Part shown: positions 1-9,199 of the stretch, in pieces
How the letters are laid out: each line of letters opens with the position of its first letter
Position numbering within the stretch: position 1 is the first letter of the stretch
The notes under the pieces: model-generated
Database searches by the model: none
The model's input: only the letters and a program-made list of their open reading frames with translations
What the model was told of the DNA's origin: nothing
Origin: Clostridiales bacterium
Lineage (GTDB): Bacteria; Bacillota; Clostridia; Lachnospirales; Cellulosilyticaceae
Direction of reading: 5' to 3'
Assembly (NCBI GenBank): GCA_019418225.1
Contig: DYCF01000022.1
Location: 4,823-68,822 of the forward strand
DNA length: 64,000 nt
Translations under genes and position numbers: made by a program

Positions 1-208
1 CTGTCACAATTTCCATATAATCTCCCATACTTTGTACACCAACACCAAGTGGTAATGCAAAGTATACTAGAGAGTGTGGGCTAAATCCTTGTGAGTAGGC
101 TACAGGTACATTTGCTACCTTTACCGCTCTTTGGAATAAACGCATTGTATCTAAATGTCCTACAAACTTAACTGGACCTGTTTTGCTAAACTTTAATCTA
201 ATTCTCAT
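1..208 (-). CDS. TIGR03936 family radical SAM-associated protein (DUF2344), partial
   Basis: Only the first 69 codons are inside the window; the gene continues past the left edge. The reading begins MRIRLKFSKTGPVKFVGHLD and contains QGFSPHS, both typical of the N-terminus of the DUF2344/TIGR03936 family, which almost always follows a TIGR03960 radical SAM gene in Clostridia and precedes rng and rplU. The ATG overlaps the end of the upstream radical SAM gene by 11 bases, so the two are translationally coupled. Function is unknown; a role linked to the radical SAM partner, possibly in tRNA or ribosome-related modification, is inferred from gene order only. Confidence 0.85.
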   Translation of the reverse strand, partial: MRIRLKFSKTGPVKFVGHLDTMRLFQRAVKVANVPVAYSQGFSPHSLVYFALPLGVGVQSMGDYMEIVT

Positions 209-2045
209 GACAAATTCCCTTTCCAAATCGACTTGCGCCACAACCTGAACATTTTTCCGCACAGTTTGGTGTTGTTGCTGCTTGTTTTGCTAATTCGTTT
301 TCACGCATTAAGAAACGTTTTGTAACACCAATATCAATGTGGTCCCAAGGCAATACTTCATCATAGCTACGTTCTCTTGCTGCATAAAAATCAAAGCTTA
401 CCCCTGTTTCACGAGCTGCTTCACACCATGCTTCATAGCTAAAATGTTCACTCCAGCTATCAAATGTACAACCTTTTTTAAAGGCACTATAAATAAAGTC
501 ACCTACACGTCTATCCCCTCTTGCAATAACAGCTTCTAATACACTTGTTTCTGCATCATGGTGATTGTATTTGATTTGTTTACGTTTGATCGTATTTTTG
601 AGTAAGTTGTGTTTTCTCTTAAAGCTTTCTTCTGTATCTTGTGGTGCCCATTGGAATGGTGTAAATGGTTTTGGAACGAAGCAAGATGTACTTACCACAA
701 GTTGAAGGCCACCTTGTCTCTTTTCTTTAGGTACTTCATAGTATGTTTGTGCAATTTTTTCCGCAAGTTCTGCAATAGCTGTTACATCACTATCCTCTTC
801 ATTAGGAAGTCCTAGCATAAAGTAAAGTTTTACACGGTTCCAACCACCTTCAAAGGCAAGTTTGCAACCATTTAAGATTTCTTCTTCTGTGATATTTTTA
901 TTAATTACATCACGCTGTTTTTGTGATCCTGCTTCTGGCGCAAATGTTAAACTGCTTTTACGTACTTCTTGTACTTTTTGCATTAAATCTACTGAGAAGG
1001 CATCAACACGTAGTGATGGTAACGATACGTTAACATACTCACTATTGCAAAGATCTAAAAGTTCATTTGAGAAGTTTTCTAAATCTTTATAATCACTTGT
1101 ACTTAAAGAAGCTAATGAAATTTCTTCATAACCTGTTGATTTTAATAATTTTTTAGCATGTCCAATTAATACTTCTTTGCTTTTTTGTCTAACAGGTCGA
1201 TAAATCATACCTGCTTGGCAGAAACGACATCCTCGAATGCATCCTCTAAACATTTCAAGTGTCACACGGTCATGTACCGCACGAATCCATGGTACTACTT
1301 GTGCACTTGGATAAAAAACATTATCTACATCTTCTACGATTACTTTTTTAATCGTTGCTGGTGCTTCTTGGTGAAGGCTTACGCGCTCTTTTATTGTACC
1401 GTCTTCGTTGTAAACAATATCATAGAATTTAGGTACATAAATCCCTGGCATTTTTAAGATTTCCACCAAGAATTCTTCTTTTGACTTGCCACTTGCACGC
1501 CATGCTTTATAACGGTCCATAAGTTCATCATACATTACTTCACCTTCCCCAATGTAGAAGATATCTACAAAAGGCGCTAATGGCTCTGGATTATACGCAC
1601 AAGGACCACCGGCAATAATAAATGGATCTTCTTCTGTTCTATCTTTAGCAAATACAGGAATATTGCTAAGTTCTAACATATTTAAAATATTTGTATAGCT
1701 CATCTCATATTGAAGTGTGAACATAACAAAGTCAAACTCTTTTAATGGACTTTTAGACTCAAGGCCATAAAGCGGTATGTTTTTCTCACGCATGATTTTT
1801 TCCATATCAAGCCATGGTGCAAATACACGTTCACACCATAAGTCTTCACGTCTATTAAAGAAATGATATAAAATCTGCATACCTAAATGGCTCATCCCTA
1901 CTTCATAAACATCTGGGAAGCAAAAAGCAATACGTACCATTTCTTCTGTCACTTCTTTATTATAACTATTAAGCTCACCACCAATATAACGGGCTGGCTT
2001 ATCTACCTTATTTAATATTGAATCTGATAAATCTATTTTTGTCAT
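198..2045 (-). CDS. TIGR03960 family B12-binding-like radical SAM protein
   Basis: This 615-residue protein has an N-terminal cobalamin-binding-like Rossmann region (about residues 35-190) and a radical SAM core with the cluster motif C-I-R-G-C-R-F-C near residue 268, the CxxxCxxC that holds the 4Fe-4S cluster. The C-terminus carries extra cysteines (CAEKCSGCG), possibly a second metal site. A strong GGAGG lies just ahead of the ATG. It belongs to the TIGR03960 family, conserved in Clostridia between the rodA/mgsA genes and rng/rplU/obg; the reaction is not known. It overlaps the DUF2344 partner by 11 bases. Confidence 0.93.
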   Translation of the reverse strand: MTKIDLSDSILNKVDKPARYIGGELNSYNKEVTEEMVRIAFCFPDVYEVGMSHLGMQILYHFFNRREDLWCERVFAPWLDMEKIMREKNIPLYGLESKSPLKEFDFVMFTLQYEMSYTNILNMLELSNIPVFAKDRTEEDPFIIAGGPCAYNPEPLAPFVDIFYIGEGEVMYDELMDRYKAWRASGKSKEEFLVEILKMPGIYVPKFYDIVYNEDGTIKERVSLHQEAPATIKKVIVEDVDNVFYPSAQVVPWIRAVHDRVTLEMFRGCIRGCRFCQAGMIYRPVRQKSKEVLIGHAKKLLKSTGYEEISLASLSTSDYKDLENFSNELLDLCNSEYVNVSLPSLRVDAFSVDLMQKVQEVRKSSLTFAPEAGSQKQRDVINKNITEEEILNGCKLAFEGGWNRVKLYFMLGLPNEEDSDVTAIAELAEKIAQTYYEVPKEKRQGGLQLVVSTSCFVPKPFTPFQWAPQDTEESFKRKHNLLKNTIKRKQIKYNHHDAETSVLEAVIARGDRRVGDFIYSAFKKGCTFDSWSEHFSYEAWCEAARETGVSFDFYAARERSYDEVLPWDHIDIGVTKRFLMRENELAKQAATTPNCAEKCSGCGASRFGKGICHEN

Positions 2046-2069
2046 TAGTTCCTCCGGTATTGCAAGCCC

Positions 2070-2537
2070 CTAAGGGGTTACATTTTTATATTTTTGCATC
2101 ATGCTCTCTAAATTCTCTCCCACCTCTACAAGCTCCTCGGCAGTTAAGTCATGGCGAATCTCCTGACGCAATTTCAACTGTAATTCTTCTGTATTTTTGA
2201 CATTTTGTATAATTAAAATACCTAATAATATAATCGCACAAAAAAAAGCTTCTATCCAAATATAACTGACTTGCCGTCTTTGTTTGCTTTCTGAGGTTGT
2301 ATCTAACTTATCAGCTTCACTTAGTATCCCTTGTGCTTTGTCCTCTAAGCTTGCCTCCAAATATGGGCTTACATCTATTTCATCATTGTTACTATGGGCT
2401 TCATTATACCTACGTTCATCTTCTTCATGCCTTATACTTAGTTCTTCTTTATTATAATTCACAAGCGGCATCTCATAAGAATTACTCTCTTCTTGTGCCT
2501 GCTTATTTCTTATTTTCACATGTTCCATATTAATCAC
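2070..2537 (-). CDS. small bitopic membrane protein of unknown function
   Basis: I do not recognise this 155-residue protein. The first 95 residues are hydrophilic, rich in Glu, Asp, Asn and Ser, and look unstructured. They are followed by one strong membrane segment (about residues 94-114, around FFCAIILLGILII) and a charged, probably helical tail of about 40 residues. This predicts a single-pass protein with a long cytoplasmic arm. It sits 24 bases upstream of the TIGR03960 gene on the same strand and behind the mgsA terminator, so it probably starts the transcript that carries the radical SAM pair. A link to those enzymes is only a context guess. Confidence 0.7.
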   Translation of the reverse strand: MINMEHVKIRNKQAQEESNSYEMPLVNYNKEELSIRHEEDERRYNEAHSNNDEIDVSPYLEASLEDKAQGILSEADKLDTTSESKQRRQVSYIWIEAFFCAIILLGILIIQNVKNTEELQLKLRQEIRHDLTAEELVEVGENLESMMQKYKNVTP

Positions 2538-2661
2538 TCCATTATTCTTAGGGTATAGATTTTAATTTGATTAATTGTTTCTATAATATATGGGACAAGT
2601 TACTACTTTATGCCAAACTTACATAATGATTTTAAAAATTTAGATGCTTAACTTGCAAAAT

Positions 2662-2689
2662 AAAAAAGACTTTTTAAAAAGTCTTTTTT
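2662..2689 (-). terminator. terminator of the rod-shape/Min operon after mgsA
   Basis: AAAAAAGACTTTT and its complement form a near-perfect hairpin directly at the mgsA stop codon, with A and T runs on either side, so it could work in both directions. It separates the mre-min-rodA-mgsA unit from the following small membrane protein gene. Confidence 0.8.
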
Positions 2690-3083
2690 ATCTCATAACC
2701 TCACGCCAGCTTAAGTCACCACGTTCAAGAGCTTTAACTAATAGCTCTGCAGTTGCTAAGTTTGTAGCAATTGGTATATTATGAATATCACATAAACGTT
2801 CAATACTACCTAAATCAGGTTCATGTGGTTTTTGTGATACAGGATCTCTTAAGAAAATAACCATATCAATTTGGTTATGTGCAATTTGTGCACCAAGTTG
2901 CTGTGCACCGCCTAAATGACCTGCTAAATACTTATAAATATTTAAATTTGTAGCCTCTTCTACAAGTCGCCCTGTAGTTCCAGTAGCATATAAAGTATGT
3001 TTCGTTAAGATATGTCTATATGCTATTGTAAAATTTTCCATTAATTTTTTCTTTGCATCATGTGCAATTAATGCTACGTTCAC
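2688..3083 (-). CDS. mgsA: methylglyoxal synthase family protein lacking the catalytic Asp
   Basis: The 131-residue protein spans the MGS fold: HDAKK (His8, Asp9), TGTTG for phosphate binding (35-38), LGGAQQLGA, and PHEPD (His87 and its Asp). Methylglyoxal synthase turns dihydroxyacetone phosphate into methylglyoxal and phosphate. In E. coli the catalytic base is Asp71 within GPMGGDQQ; here the aligned residue is Ala60 (GHLGGAQQ), confirmed by the GCA codon. The preceding Pro is His. The other phosphate and His/Asp residues are kept. It may therefore be a weak or altered enzyme, or a ligand-sensing MGS domain. It is the last gene of the rodA unit, 14 bases after rodA. Confidence 0.85.
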   Translation of the reverse strand: MNVALIAHDAKKKLMENFTIAYRHILTKHTLYATGTTGRLVEEATNLNIYKYLAGHLGGAQQLGAQIAHNQIDMVIFLRDPVSQKPHEPDLGSIERLCDIHNIPIATNLATAELLVKALERGDLSWREVMR

Positions 3084-3096
3084 TTTACAACCTCCC

Positions 3097-4215
3097 TTAA
3101 AACAAAGTTTCTTCTCTGCTCATCGCAACATTCAAAACTAGTCCCATTCCAATCATATTTGCCCATAAAGCGCTACCACCATAACTAATAAATGGAATAG
3201 GTACACCTGTATTTGGTAATAAGTCTGTTACAACGCCAATGTTTACAAAAGCCTGTACTGCAATCATTCCAAAATAACCTACTACAATAAATTTGCCTAA
3301 ATCATCAGGTGCCCGCATTGCAATAAACAGTCCTCGTCCTATAAAGAGTAATAATAACGTAATTAAACCAAGGACTCCTATAAATCCAAACTCCTCGCCT
3401 ATAACTGCCATAATAAAGTCATTATGTGATTCAGGTAAATAATTCAGCTGACTAATAGATCCATTATATAAACCTTTACCCTTAAGTCCTCCTGACCCTA
3501 TAGCATGTACAGCACGGTCTGTTTGATAACTATCTGACTGACTGTCACCACCATTAACCATATTTACAATACGTTTACGTTGATAATCTTCAATAAGTTT
3601 CTGATCTGGATTATTTACAATATATACGAAAGCTGTTGTTACTACTAAGATGCCTACCACCACCGTTGTGGCAATATATTTGAAGTTTAACTTTGTTACA
3701 AATAATTGTATCACTAAAATAGCTAATATGACAAGACTAGTCGACAAATTTGGCTGCCTATTTACCAAAATAAATGGTACAAAAGCAACGCCTCCAATCA
3801 CTAAAACTGGCCATAATAAATTAATACGTTTATTATACTTTGCAATAAGCTTTGCATTGCATAATATAACTGTAATCTTAGCAAACTCAGAGGGTTGAAG
3901 CTGAATAGGTCCAATTTTAATCCATCTTGCAGCCCCATTTACTTCATGTCCAAACAAAATAACTGCTAACAGTAAGACTATCGTTACACCATAAATAATC
4001 ATATACCAATTACCTATAAAGTGATAGTCAAACGACATAACAATAATCATGAGGATGAACCCTACAGCAAAATATATAATTTGCATCCGCACAACATCTA
4101 TATTTCCTGAATAGGCCGTGGCACTATTAATTGCTAAAATCCCTACGCCAACGAGAGACATCAGCAGCAAAATCAGATACCAATCTATTCTTTTAAACAG
4201 CTCTTTAATTTGCAT
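3097..4215 (-). CDS. rodA: rod shape-determining SEDS glycosyltransferase RodA
   Basis: The 372-residue, multi-membrane-span protein belongs to the SEDS (FtsW/RodA/SpoVE) family of peptidoglycan polymerases that use lipid II. The family signatures are visible: GAARWIKIGPIQLQPSE around residue 95-110, the large extracytoplasmic loop before LPESHNDFIMAVIGEEFG, and NTGVPIPFISYGGSA near the C-terminus. Placement behind minE in the same unit as mreBCD and a class B PBP supports RodA rather than FtsW or SpoVE. Its expected partner is the PBP2 encoded upstream. Confidence 0.93.
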   Translation of the reverse strand: MQIKELFKRIDWYLILLLMSLVGVGILAINSATAYSGNIDVVRMQIIYFAVGFILMIIVMSFDYHFIGNWYMIIYGVTIVLLLAVILFGHEVNGAARWIKIGPIQLQPSEFAKITVILCNAKLIAKYNKRINLLWPVLVIGGVAFVPFILVNRQPNLSTSLVILAILVIQLFVTKLNFKYIATTVVVGILVVTTAFVYIVNNPDQKLIEDYQRKRIVNMVNGGDSQSDSYQTDRAVHAIGSGGLKGKGLYNGSISQLNYLPESHNDFIMAVIGEEFGFIGVLGLITLLLLFIGRGLFIAMRAPDDLGKFIVVGYFGMIAVQAFVNIGVVTDLLPNTGVPIPFISYGGSALWANMIGMGLVLNVAMSREETLF

Positions 4216-4258
4216 TTTTAGTTAATGTTATCCTTTCTTTAAGCAAATAAGGCATCCC

Positions 4259-4555
4259 TTATTTAACCTTTTTAAGATTCTTAATTGGAATATTGGCAGA
4301 TAAAATTGGTGCTTTCTTACCACCTTCTTCATATTCCATATTTGAAATCTGTATATTGAGTTCCTCTGTGTCAATATCCACATATTTAGAAATCACCTCT
4401 AAAATATCGGCACGCATCATTTCTAATAACTCTGTGGAACAGTTCATACGGTCATGGATTAAAACCAACTTTAGTCGGTCTTTTGCCACATCACTTGATT
4501 TATTATTCTTTTTTCCAAACAAACTACTCAAATCTAGCCTCCCCACTGCCTTCAC
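4259..4555 (-). CDS. minE: cell division topological specificity factor MinE
   Basis: The protein has 98 residues, the usual MinE size. It shows the N-terminal membrane and MinD-contact segment with SSLFGKKNNKSSDVAKDRLKLVLIHDRM, where RLKLVLIHDR is the strand/helix that stimulates the MinD ATPase, and a C-terminal dimerisation domain (LNIQISNMEYEEG). MinE drives the MinCD pattern so that division occurs at mid-cell. The gene directly follows minD, and an intact minC-minD-minE set is present, so an oscillating Min system is likely rather than the DivIVA-only version of Bacillus. Confidence 0.93.
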   Translation of the reverse strand: MKAVGRLDLSSLFGKKNNKSSDVAKDRLKLVLIHDRMNCSTELLEMMRADILEVISKYVDIDTEELNIQISNMEYEEGGKKAPILSANIPIKNLKKVK

Positions 4556-4564
4556 CCTCTTTTT

Positions 4565-5362
4565 TTAGTTTCCAAATCCGAAAACTCTTTTGATTTTATC
4601 CACAAAGTTATGACTTGTATTTAAGTCAATATAAGCAACTTCTTCTCCTAAAACACGCCTTGCAATATTTCTAAAGGCTTTCCCGGCTAGTGATGTACCT
4701 TCAGCTGTAGCTGGTTCACCCTTATTAGTGGTAATAACAATATTTTCATCATCTGGCACAACGCCAATAAGCTCAATCGCTAGGAATCCGACAACATCTT
4801 CTACTGCCATCATATCTCCGCGTTTTACCATATGCATACGCACACGGTTAATAATAAGATGCATATGTGAAACACCATTAGATTCTAAAAGTCCAATAAT
4901 ACGGTCCGCATCTCTTACAGCTGATACCTCTGGTGTTGTTACAATAAGGGCACGATCTGCTCCTGCTATAGCATTTTTAAAACCTTGTTCAATACCTGCT
5001 GGGCAGTCTACTAAAATATAATCAAAATCTTCTCTTAAAGTATCACAGAGTTTTTTCATCTGTTCTGGACTTACTGCATTTTTATCTCTTGTTTGTGCAG
5101 CGGGTAATAAGTACAATCCATCAAAACGCTTATCTTTAATTAACGCTTGATTTAGTCTACATCTTCCTTCTACAACATCTACAAGATCACATACAATGCG
5201 ATTTTCAAGTCCCATAACAACATCTAAATTTCTAAGCCCGATATCTGCATCAATTAATACTACACGTTTACCTTGTAATGCTAACGCTGTTCCAACATTG
5301 GCTGAGGTTGTCGTTTTTCCAACCCCGCCTTTACCTGAGGTAATTACAATTACTTCACTCAT
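4565..5362 (-). CDS. minD: septum site-determining ATPase MinD
   Basis: The 265-residue ParA/MinD ATPase carries the deviant Walker A KGGVGKTT near residue 10, the Walker B region YILVDCPAG near residue 120, and a C-terminal amphipathic helix (VDKIKRVFGFGN) that binds the membrane in the ATP state. MinD recruits MinC to block FtsZ rings near the poles and is displaced by MinE. It lies between minC and minE on one transcript. Confidence 0.96.
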   Translation of the reverse strand: MSEVIVITSGKGGVGKTTTSANVGTALALQGKRVVLIDADIGLRNLDVVMGLENRIVCDLVDVVEGRCRLNQALIKDKRFDGLYLLPAAQTRDKNAVSPEQMKKLCDTLREDFDYILVDCPAGIEQGFKNAIAGADRALIVTTPEVSAVRDADRIIGLLESNGVSHMHLIINRVRMHMVKRGDMMAVEDVVGFLAIELIGVVPDDENIVITTNKGEPATAEGTSLAGKAFRNIARRVLGEEVAYIDLNTSHNFVDKIKRVFGFGN

Positions 5363-5389
5363 CTTAAGTCCCCCGTTACGTTTTTAATT

Positions 5390-6082
5390 TTATTTTAACA
5401 TATGATTCAATGTTTTTGAATCTATTTGATTCATATAAATTTGATTATCTTGTAAATAAGCAATAAGCGGACCATTTTGGCCTTCTCTATAAAGATTTTC
5501 GATTTCACCTTCAGGTGCCTTTGCAATCACATCTCTTATGCCAATTTGAATAGGTGTCATTGCATTACTTACGATAAAAGGATGCGGTACCTTCTTGTCA
5601 AGTCCTGCACATACTTTGCCTTTAAGTGCACCAAGTATAATGACATTTCCACCTGCACTAATAAGCCCACCAGGGTTTACATCGCCCACAACAACTACAT
5701 TGCCTTTATATTCAATATGATGTCCTGAACGTACAATACCATAATGGAAGTGTGTCATCGAGCCCTCAAAGCTTCGTAGCTGCTCCCTTACCCACATCAT
5801 TTCTGTTTGTTCCTTTTCTTCCTCACCTTCAAAAGGGTGAATAAAAGAAATATGAATACTTTCTTGGCGCGTTAAAATACTTAAAAGTTGTTCTTGTTCT
5901 CGTTCATTTAACCTTCTTCCCTTGAAACGTATACTCACCTTTGAACCCTTAAAAAATCTCTTTGATTCTTCTAGTTTCATTATAAAATGTTGTAACACTG
6001 TTTCAAAGTCTGCTAAATGGTCAATATAAACGATAATACCATCTGCAGTTCCTTTAAAAACAACAAGATTTTCCTCCCTCAT
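5390..6082 (-). CDS. minC: septum site-determining protein MinC
   Basis: This 230-residue protein has an N-terminal FtsZ-inhibiting domain (about 1-105) and a C-terminal beta-helix domain (about 125-200). The latter shows the repeating glycine pattern NPGGLISAGGNVIILGALKG, which binds MinD and forms MinCD copolymers. It is the first min gene after mrdA and is followed closely by minD. The C-terminal tail of about 30 residues beyond the beta-helix is usual for clostridial MinC. Confidence 0.92.
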   Translation of the reverse strand: MREENLVVFKGTADGIIVYIDHLADFETVLQHFIMKLEESKRFFKGSKVSIRFKGRRLNEREQEQLLSILTRQESIHISFIHPFEGEEEKEQTEMMWVREQLRSFEGSMTHFHYGIVRSGHHIEYKGNVVVVGDVNPGGLISAGGNVIILGALKGKVCAGLDKKVPHPFIVSNAMTPIQIGIRDVIAKAPEGEIENLYREGQNGPLIAYLQDNQIYMNQIDSKTLNHMLK

Positions 6083-6092
6083 GTCTTCCCCC

Positions 6093-9000
6093 TCATTCCA
6101 TCCATGTATTTGCTAAGGTGATACTCTCTTGTTTGTTTTGTAATCCAAAATAGCTAAGTAACATATCATTAGCAATTAGCGAACTATATCTACCTAGTCC
6201 ATCTGCATTATAAATTGCCACAATGAGCGCAACCTCTGGTTTTTCATACGGTGCAAATGCCACGATATAACTATGCTCATGACTTCCTTCCTCTGCCGTT
6301 CCTGTTTTAGCAGCTACTTGCATTGGAAGATTATCAAATTGCCCTTTTGCGGTTCCCTTTTCACCGACTGTAACAGATAGCATACCTTCTTGCACAGCCT
6401 GAATATTAGAAGATGCAATGCCTAATGGCTCACCTTTTTTTGCAGTTTCATTTTTAACAACTTTAAGTGATTCCAACGTTTCGCCATTTCCTAATGCTGC
6501 TACATAACGTAGCACCTGTAATGGTGAAAAGGCATTATACCCTTGACCAATAGCTGTTCGAACAGTTATACCTTCTGTCCAATCTAATTCTACACCATTT
6601 AGTAAGTTACTGACAATTATATTTAACAATTTTTGTCTAAGTTTTAATAGAAGTTTTTCGCGCAGTTCATTTTCTTGACGATTTAGACTCTTTATTGTCT
6701 CATTTAGTCTATTTACCTCTTCACTTTTATCGCTCATTCGTATCATCTTACGATATGCCTTTGTCAATGCTTTTTCATATGCATCTAACAATGTATCGCT
6801 AGAAATTTTTGAAAGGCTCTCATTTAGTGCTATATCTAGATTTTTTCCCGTAGCTTCATCAATAATATTTAAAAACACAGCATTTGCCTTTTCTGCACGT
6901 TTTGTAAGGTCTTCTTCTCCTAAAATTTCTGAGATACATCTTTCACTTATTGCTGACCTCTCACTTCCAATATATTGAGACAAACTGGTATAAACTTCAT
7001 TTAACAACGCTTCATCCTCTGCTTCCAAGATTTCTTGAATTACAGGTACTAAATCCTCATTTAAACTCTCCTCATAAGCCTTATTAACTTCTTCGGAAGA
7101 AGTTAGCTCTTCCTCACCTATTTGCAGCTGCTTTCTTAAGTTTATTATATCTTGTTCAACATATTGTCTCTTAGTCGTTTCATCTAATTGTGCTAAGTTA
7201 TTTATAAGCCCACTTATTTTAGTTGTGACAACCACTTCTGGAATAGAGGCACAAGGCATTTCTTCTTCTAACTCAATACCCGTCTTTTCAGTAAGTCCTA
7301 ATTTTTTCATATACTTACTAAGCAACACTATACCATCTGATGTATTTCCTAGTCGATGTGCTACTTCATAAAAATAATAATTACATGACATTCCTATAGC
7401 ATCTACTAAGTTTAATGGACCATGTCCTACGCCATAATTTGTATAATACCAGCACTTAGGATAAGGTTTTCCTGCTTCCTTATAAATCCCTGTGTCTTCA
7501 ATAATAGTATCCTTTGTAATACAACCTTCTTCTAAACCTGCTAATGCCGTTAACATCTTAAAAGTAGAACCTGGTGCTTTCAAAGTTTTAAGAGAACGTT
7601 GCCATAATAAACTTCTAGCATCATTACTTACTTCATTCCAGTAATCATTAAATCCTTGAACCATTTTATTGTTATCATAGGAAGGATAATCAACTAAACT
7701 TAATACCTCTCCGCTTTTTACATCTACCATAGCTGCCACTACACTAAATGGGTCTATCGCCATTTGACCTGGTGTAATCACACCCTCTTCAAGCTGATTG
7801 ATAAATAGCTGCGTAAGATCCAATGTGCCTTCTTCTTCTAGCTGTTTCACAGTCTCTTCATTTAATTGCAGTACCCCTTGTTCCGCTAAAGCTAAAATTA
7901 CTTCATGTATTACTTCATCTTCATTTGAAGCATCATTTAACCAGTCTACTAGCAATTCTTCTTCCTTGACCTTAGTACGCATTAGTGGATCTATCTCATT
8001 ATATGCCTTTTGTAAACGTTGTTTAATTTTATTTAAATAAAGCGTTTGTTCACCTTGAAAATCCAAATCCAATCCGTGACATGTCACTAGCGATATTAAA
8101 AGATCTTTCCCACTAAGATTATAAGTGTCAGTACTTTCTAATTTATAGATTAGTGCCTCACTCAAGCGCGACGCAACTGCCTGATATATATCCTTTTGCA
8201 AACTAGCATCAATCGTTAGATAGACATCTTGTCCCTTTACACTCTCGGTTTCACTTATGGTACATATTTCACGTCCCATATTATCAACTTCTATTGTCCG
8301 AGTTCCATTTATTCCTCTAAGCTTTTCTTCAAGGCTTTTTTCAATACCCACTTGCCCCATAACATCAGATAAACCATAACCTTTATCTTTTAACGCTTTA
8401 TACTGACTACCTGTTAAAGGTTTTGTATAACCTAAAATATTACTTGTTATACTTCCTAAAGGATAATAACGCTCAGGCTTAGTATACACAACTAAATTAG
8501 GTAAGCTTTCATCATTCTCTTTCAAAAAACTTATTGTTTGATCTGATAAGTTTCTTGCTAAAACAACATCTTCATATTGCTTATAGCTAGAGCTATAAAT
8601 TTGGCTACGTAAAGCAATGAGTTGACGCACCTTAGTAGCTTTTAAATTACTTGGTATCTGAAAAGCTTCTTTCAAATAATTAATCAGTTCTTCTGCTGTA
8701 TAAGTGAGTAGTACTTTACGCTCGGCTTCATTGGTATATGGAATTTGATAAGTATATTGATTTAAACTAGTTTGATCTTCTGTATATTCAAAGGGTTCAT
8801 TTAAGGAAATAGGGACTTCGTCTACTAAAGTATCTCCATTTTTTTCAAGTAGGTCTATAAGTTGTAATAAAAGTGTATTCAGTTGCTTGTCACTAAGTTT
8901 AATGTTAGATGTGTAATATAAATTATTTGTCGTTTGATTCACCGCAAGCGGCTCACCATATCGGTCATAAACTTCTCCTCGCTGTGCAGTTGTTTCTATT

Positions 9001-9185
9001 GTGCGCTGCGTACTTGCCCGTACATTCTCTGCATACGTTTCATATTCAATAATTTGCAGCTTATAAAATCTAGCAATAAGTCCACCAAAACTTATCATGC
9101 AAACTATTCCAATGCCCAAAATTCGCAGGTTATTTCCTGCTCTTTGAGAGCAAAAAGGGAGTAGCTTGCTTAACTTATTATGCAT
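6093..9185 (-). CDS. mrdA: class B penicillin-binding protein PBP2 (transpeptidase) with large insertions
   Basis: At 1030 residues this is much longer than E. coli PBP2 (about 630). One N-terminal membrane helix (about 22-42) leads into the PBP dimer domain. The transpeptidase motifs are intact: STFK at 540-543, SCN at 600-602 and KTG at 960-962. The serine is about 200 residues later than normal, and about 360 residues separate SxN and KTG where 100-150 are usual. The extra material (about 345-500 and 660-880) is charged and helix-rich. It cross-links peptidoglycan during elongation with RodA and MreBCD, whose genes flank it. Some clostridial PBP2 proteins are long, so this may be lineage-wide. 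Confidence 0.92.
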   Translation of the reverse strand: MHNKLSKLLPFCSQRAGNNLRILGIGIVCMISFGGLIARFYKLQIIEYETYAENVRASTQRTIETTAQRGEVYDRYGEPLAVNQTTNNLYYTSNIKLSDKQLNTLLLQLIDLLEKNGDTLVDEVPISLNEPFEYTEDQTSLNQYTYQIPYTNEAERKVLLTYTAEELINYLKEAFQIPSNLKATKVRQLIALRSQIYSSSYKQYEDVVLARNLSDQTISFLKENDESLPNLVVYTKPERYYPLGSITSNILGYTKPLTGSQYKALKDKGYGLSDVMGQVGIEKSLEEKLRGINGTRTIEVDNMGREICTISETESVKGQDVYLTIDASLQKDIYQAVASRLSEALIYKLESTDTYNLSGKDLLISLVTCHGLDLDFQGEQTLYLNKIKQRLQKAYNEIDPLMRTKVKEEELLVDWLNDASNEDEVIHEVILALAEQGVLQLNEETVKQLEEEGTLDLTQLFINQLEEGVITPGQMAIDPFSVVAAMVDVKSGEVLSLVDYPSYDNNKMVQGFNDYWNEVSNDARSLLWQRSLKTLKAPGSTFKMLTALAGLEEGCITKDTIIEDTGIYKEAGKPYPKCWYYTNYGVGHGPLNLVDAIGMSCNYYFYEVAHRLGNTSDGIVLLSKYMKKLGLTEKTGIELEEEMPCASIPEVVVTTKISGLINNLAQLDETTKRQYVEQDIINLRKQLQIGEEELTSSEEVNKAYEESLNEDLVPVIQEILEAEDEALLNEVYTSLSQYIGSERSAISERCISEILGEEDLTKRAEKANAVFLNIIDEATGKNLDIALNESLSKISSDTLLDAYEKALTKAYRKMIRMSDKSEEVNRLNETIKSLNRQENELREKLLLKLRQKLLNIIVSNLLNGVELDWTEGITVRTAIGQGYNAFSPLQVLRYVAALGNGETLESLKVVKNETAKKGEPLGIASSNIQAVQEGMLSVTVGEKGTAKGQFDNLPMQVAAKTGTAEEGSHEHSYIVAFAPYEKPEVALIVAIYNADGLGRYSSLIANDMLLSYFGLQNKQESITLANTWME

Positions 9186-9199
9186 GGCTACTCCTCCTT

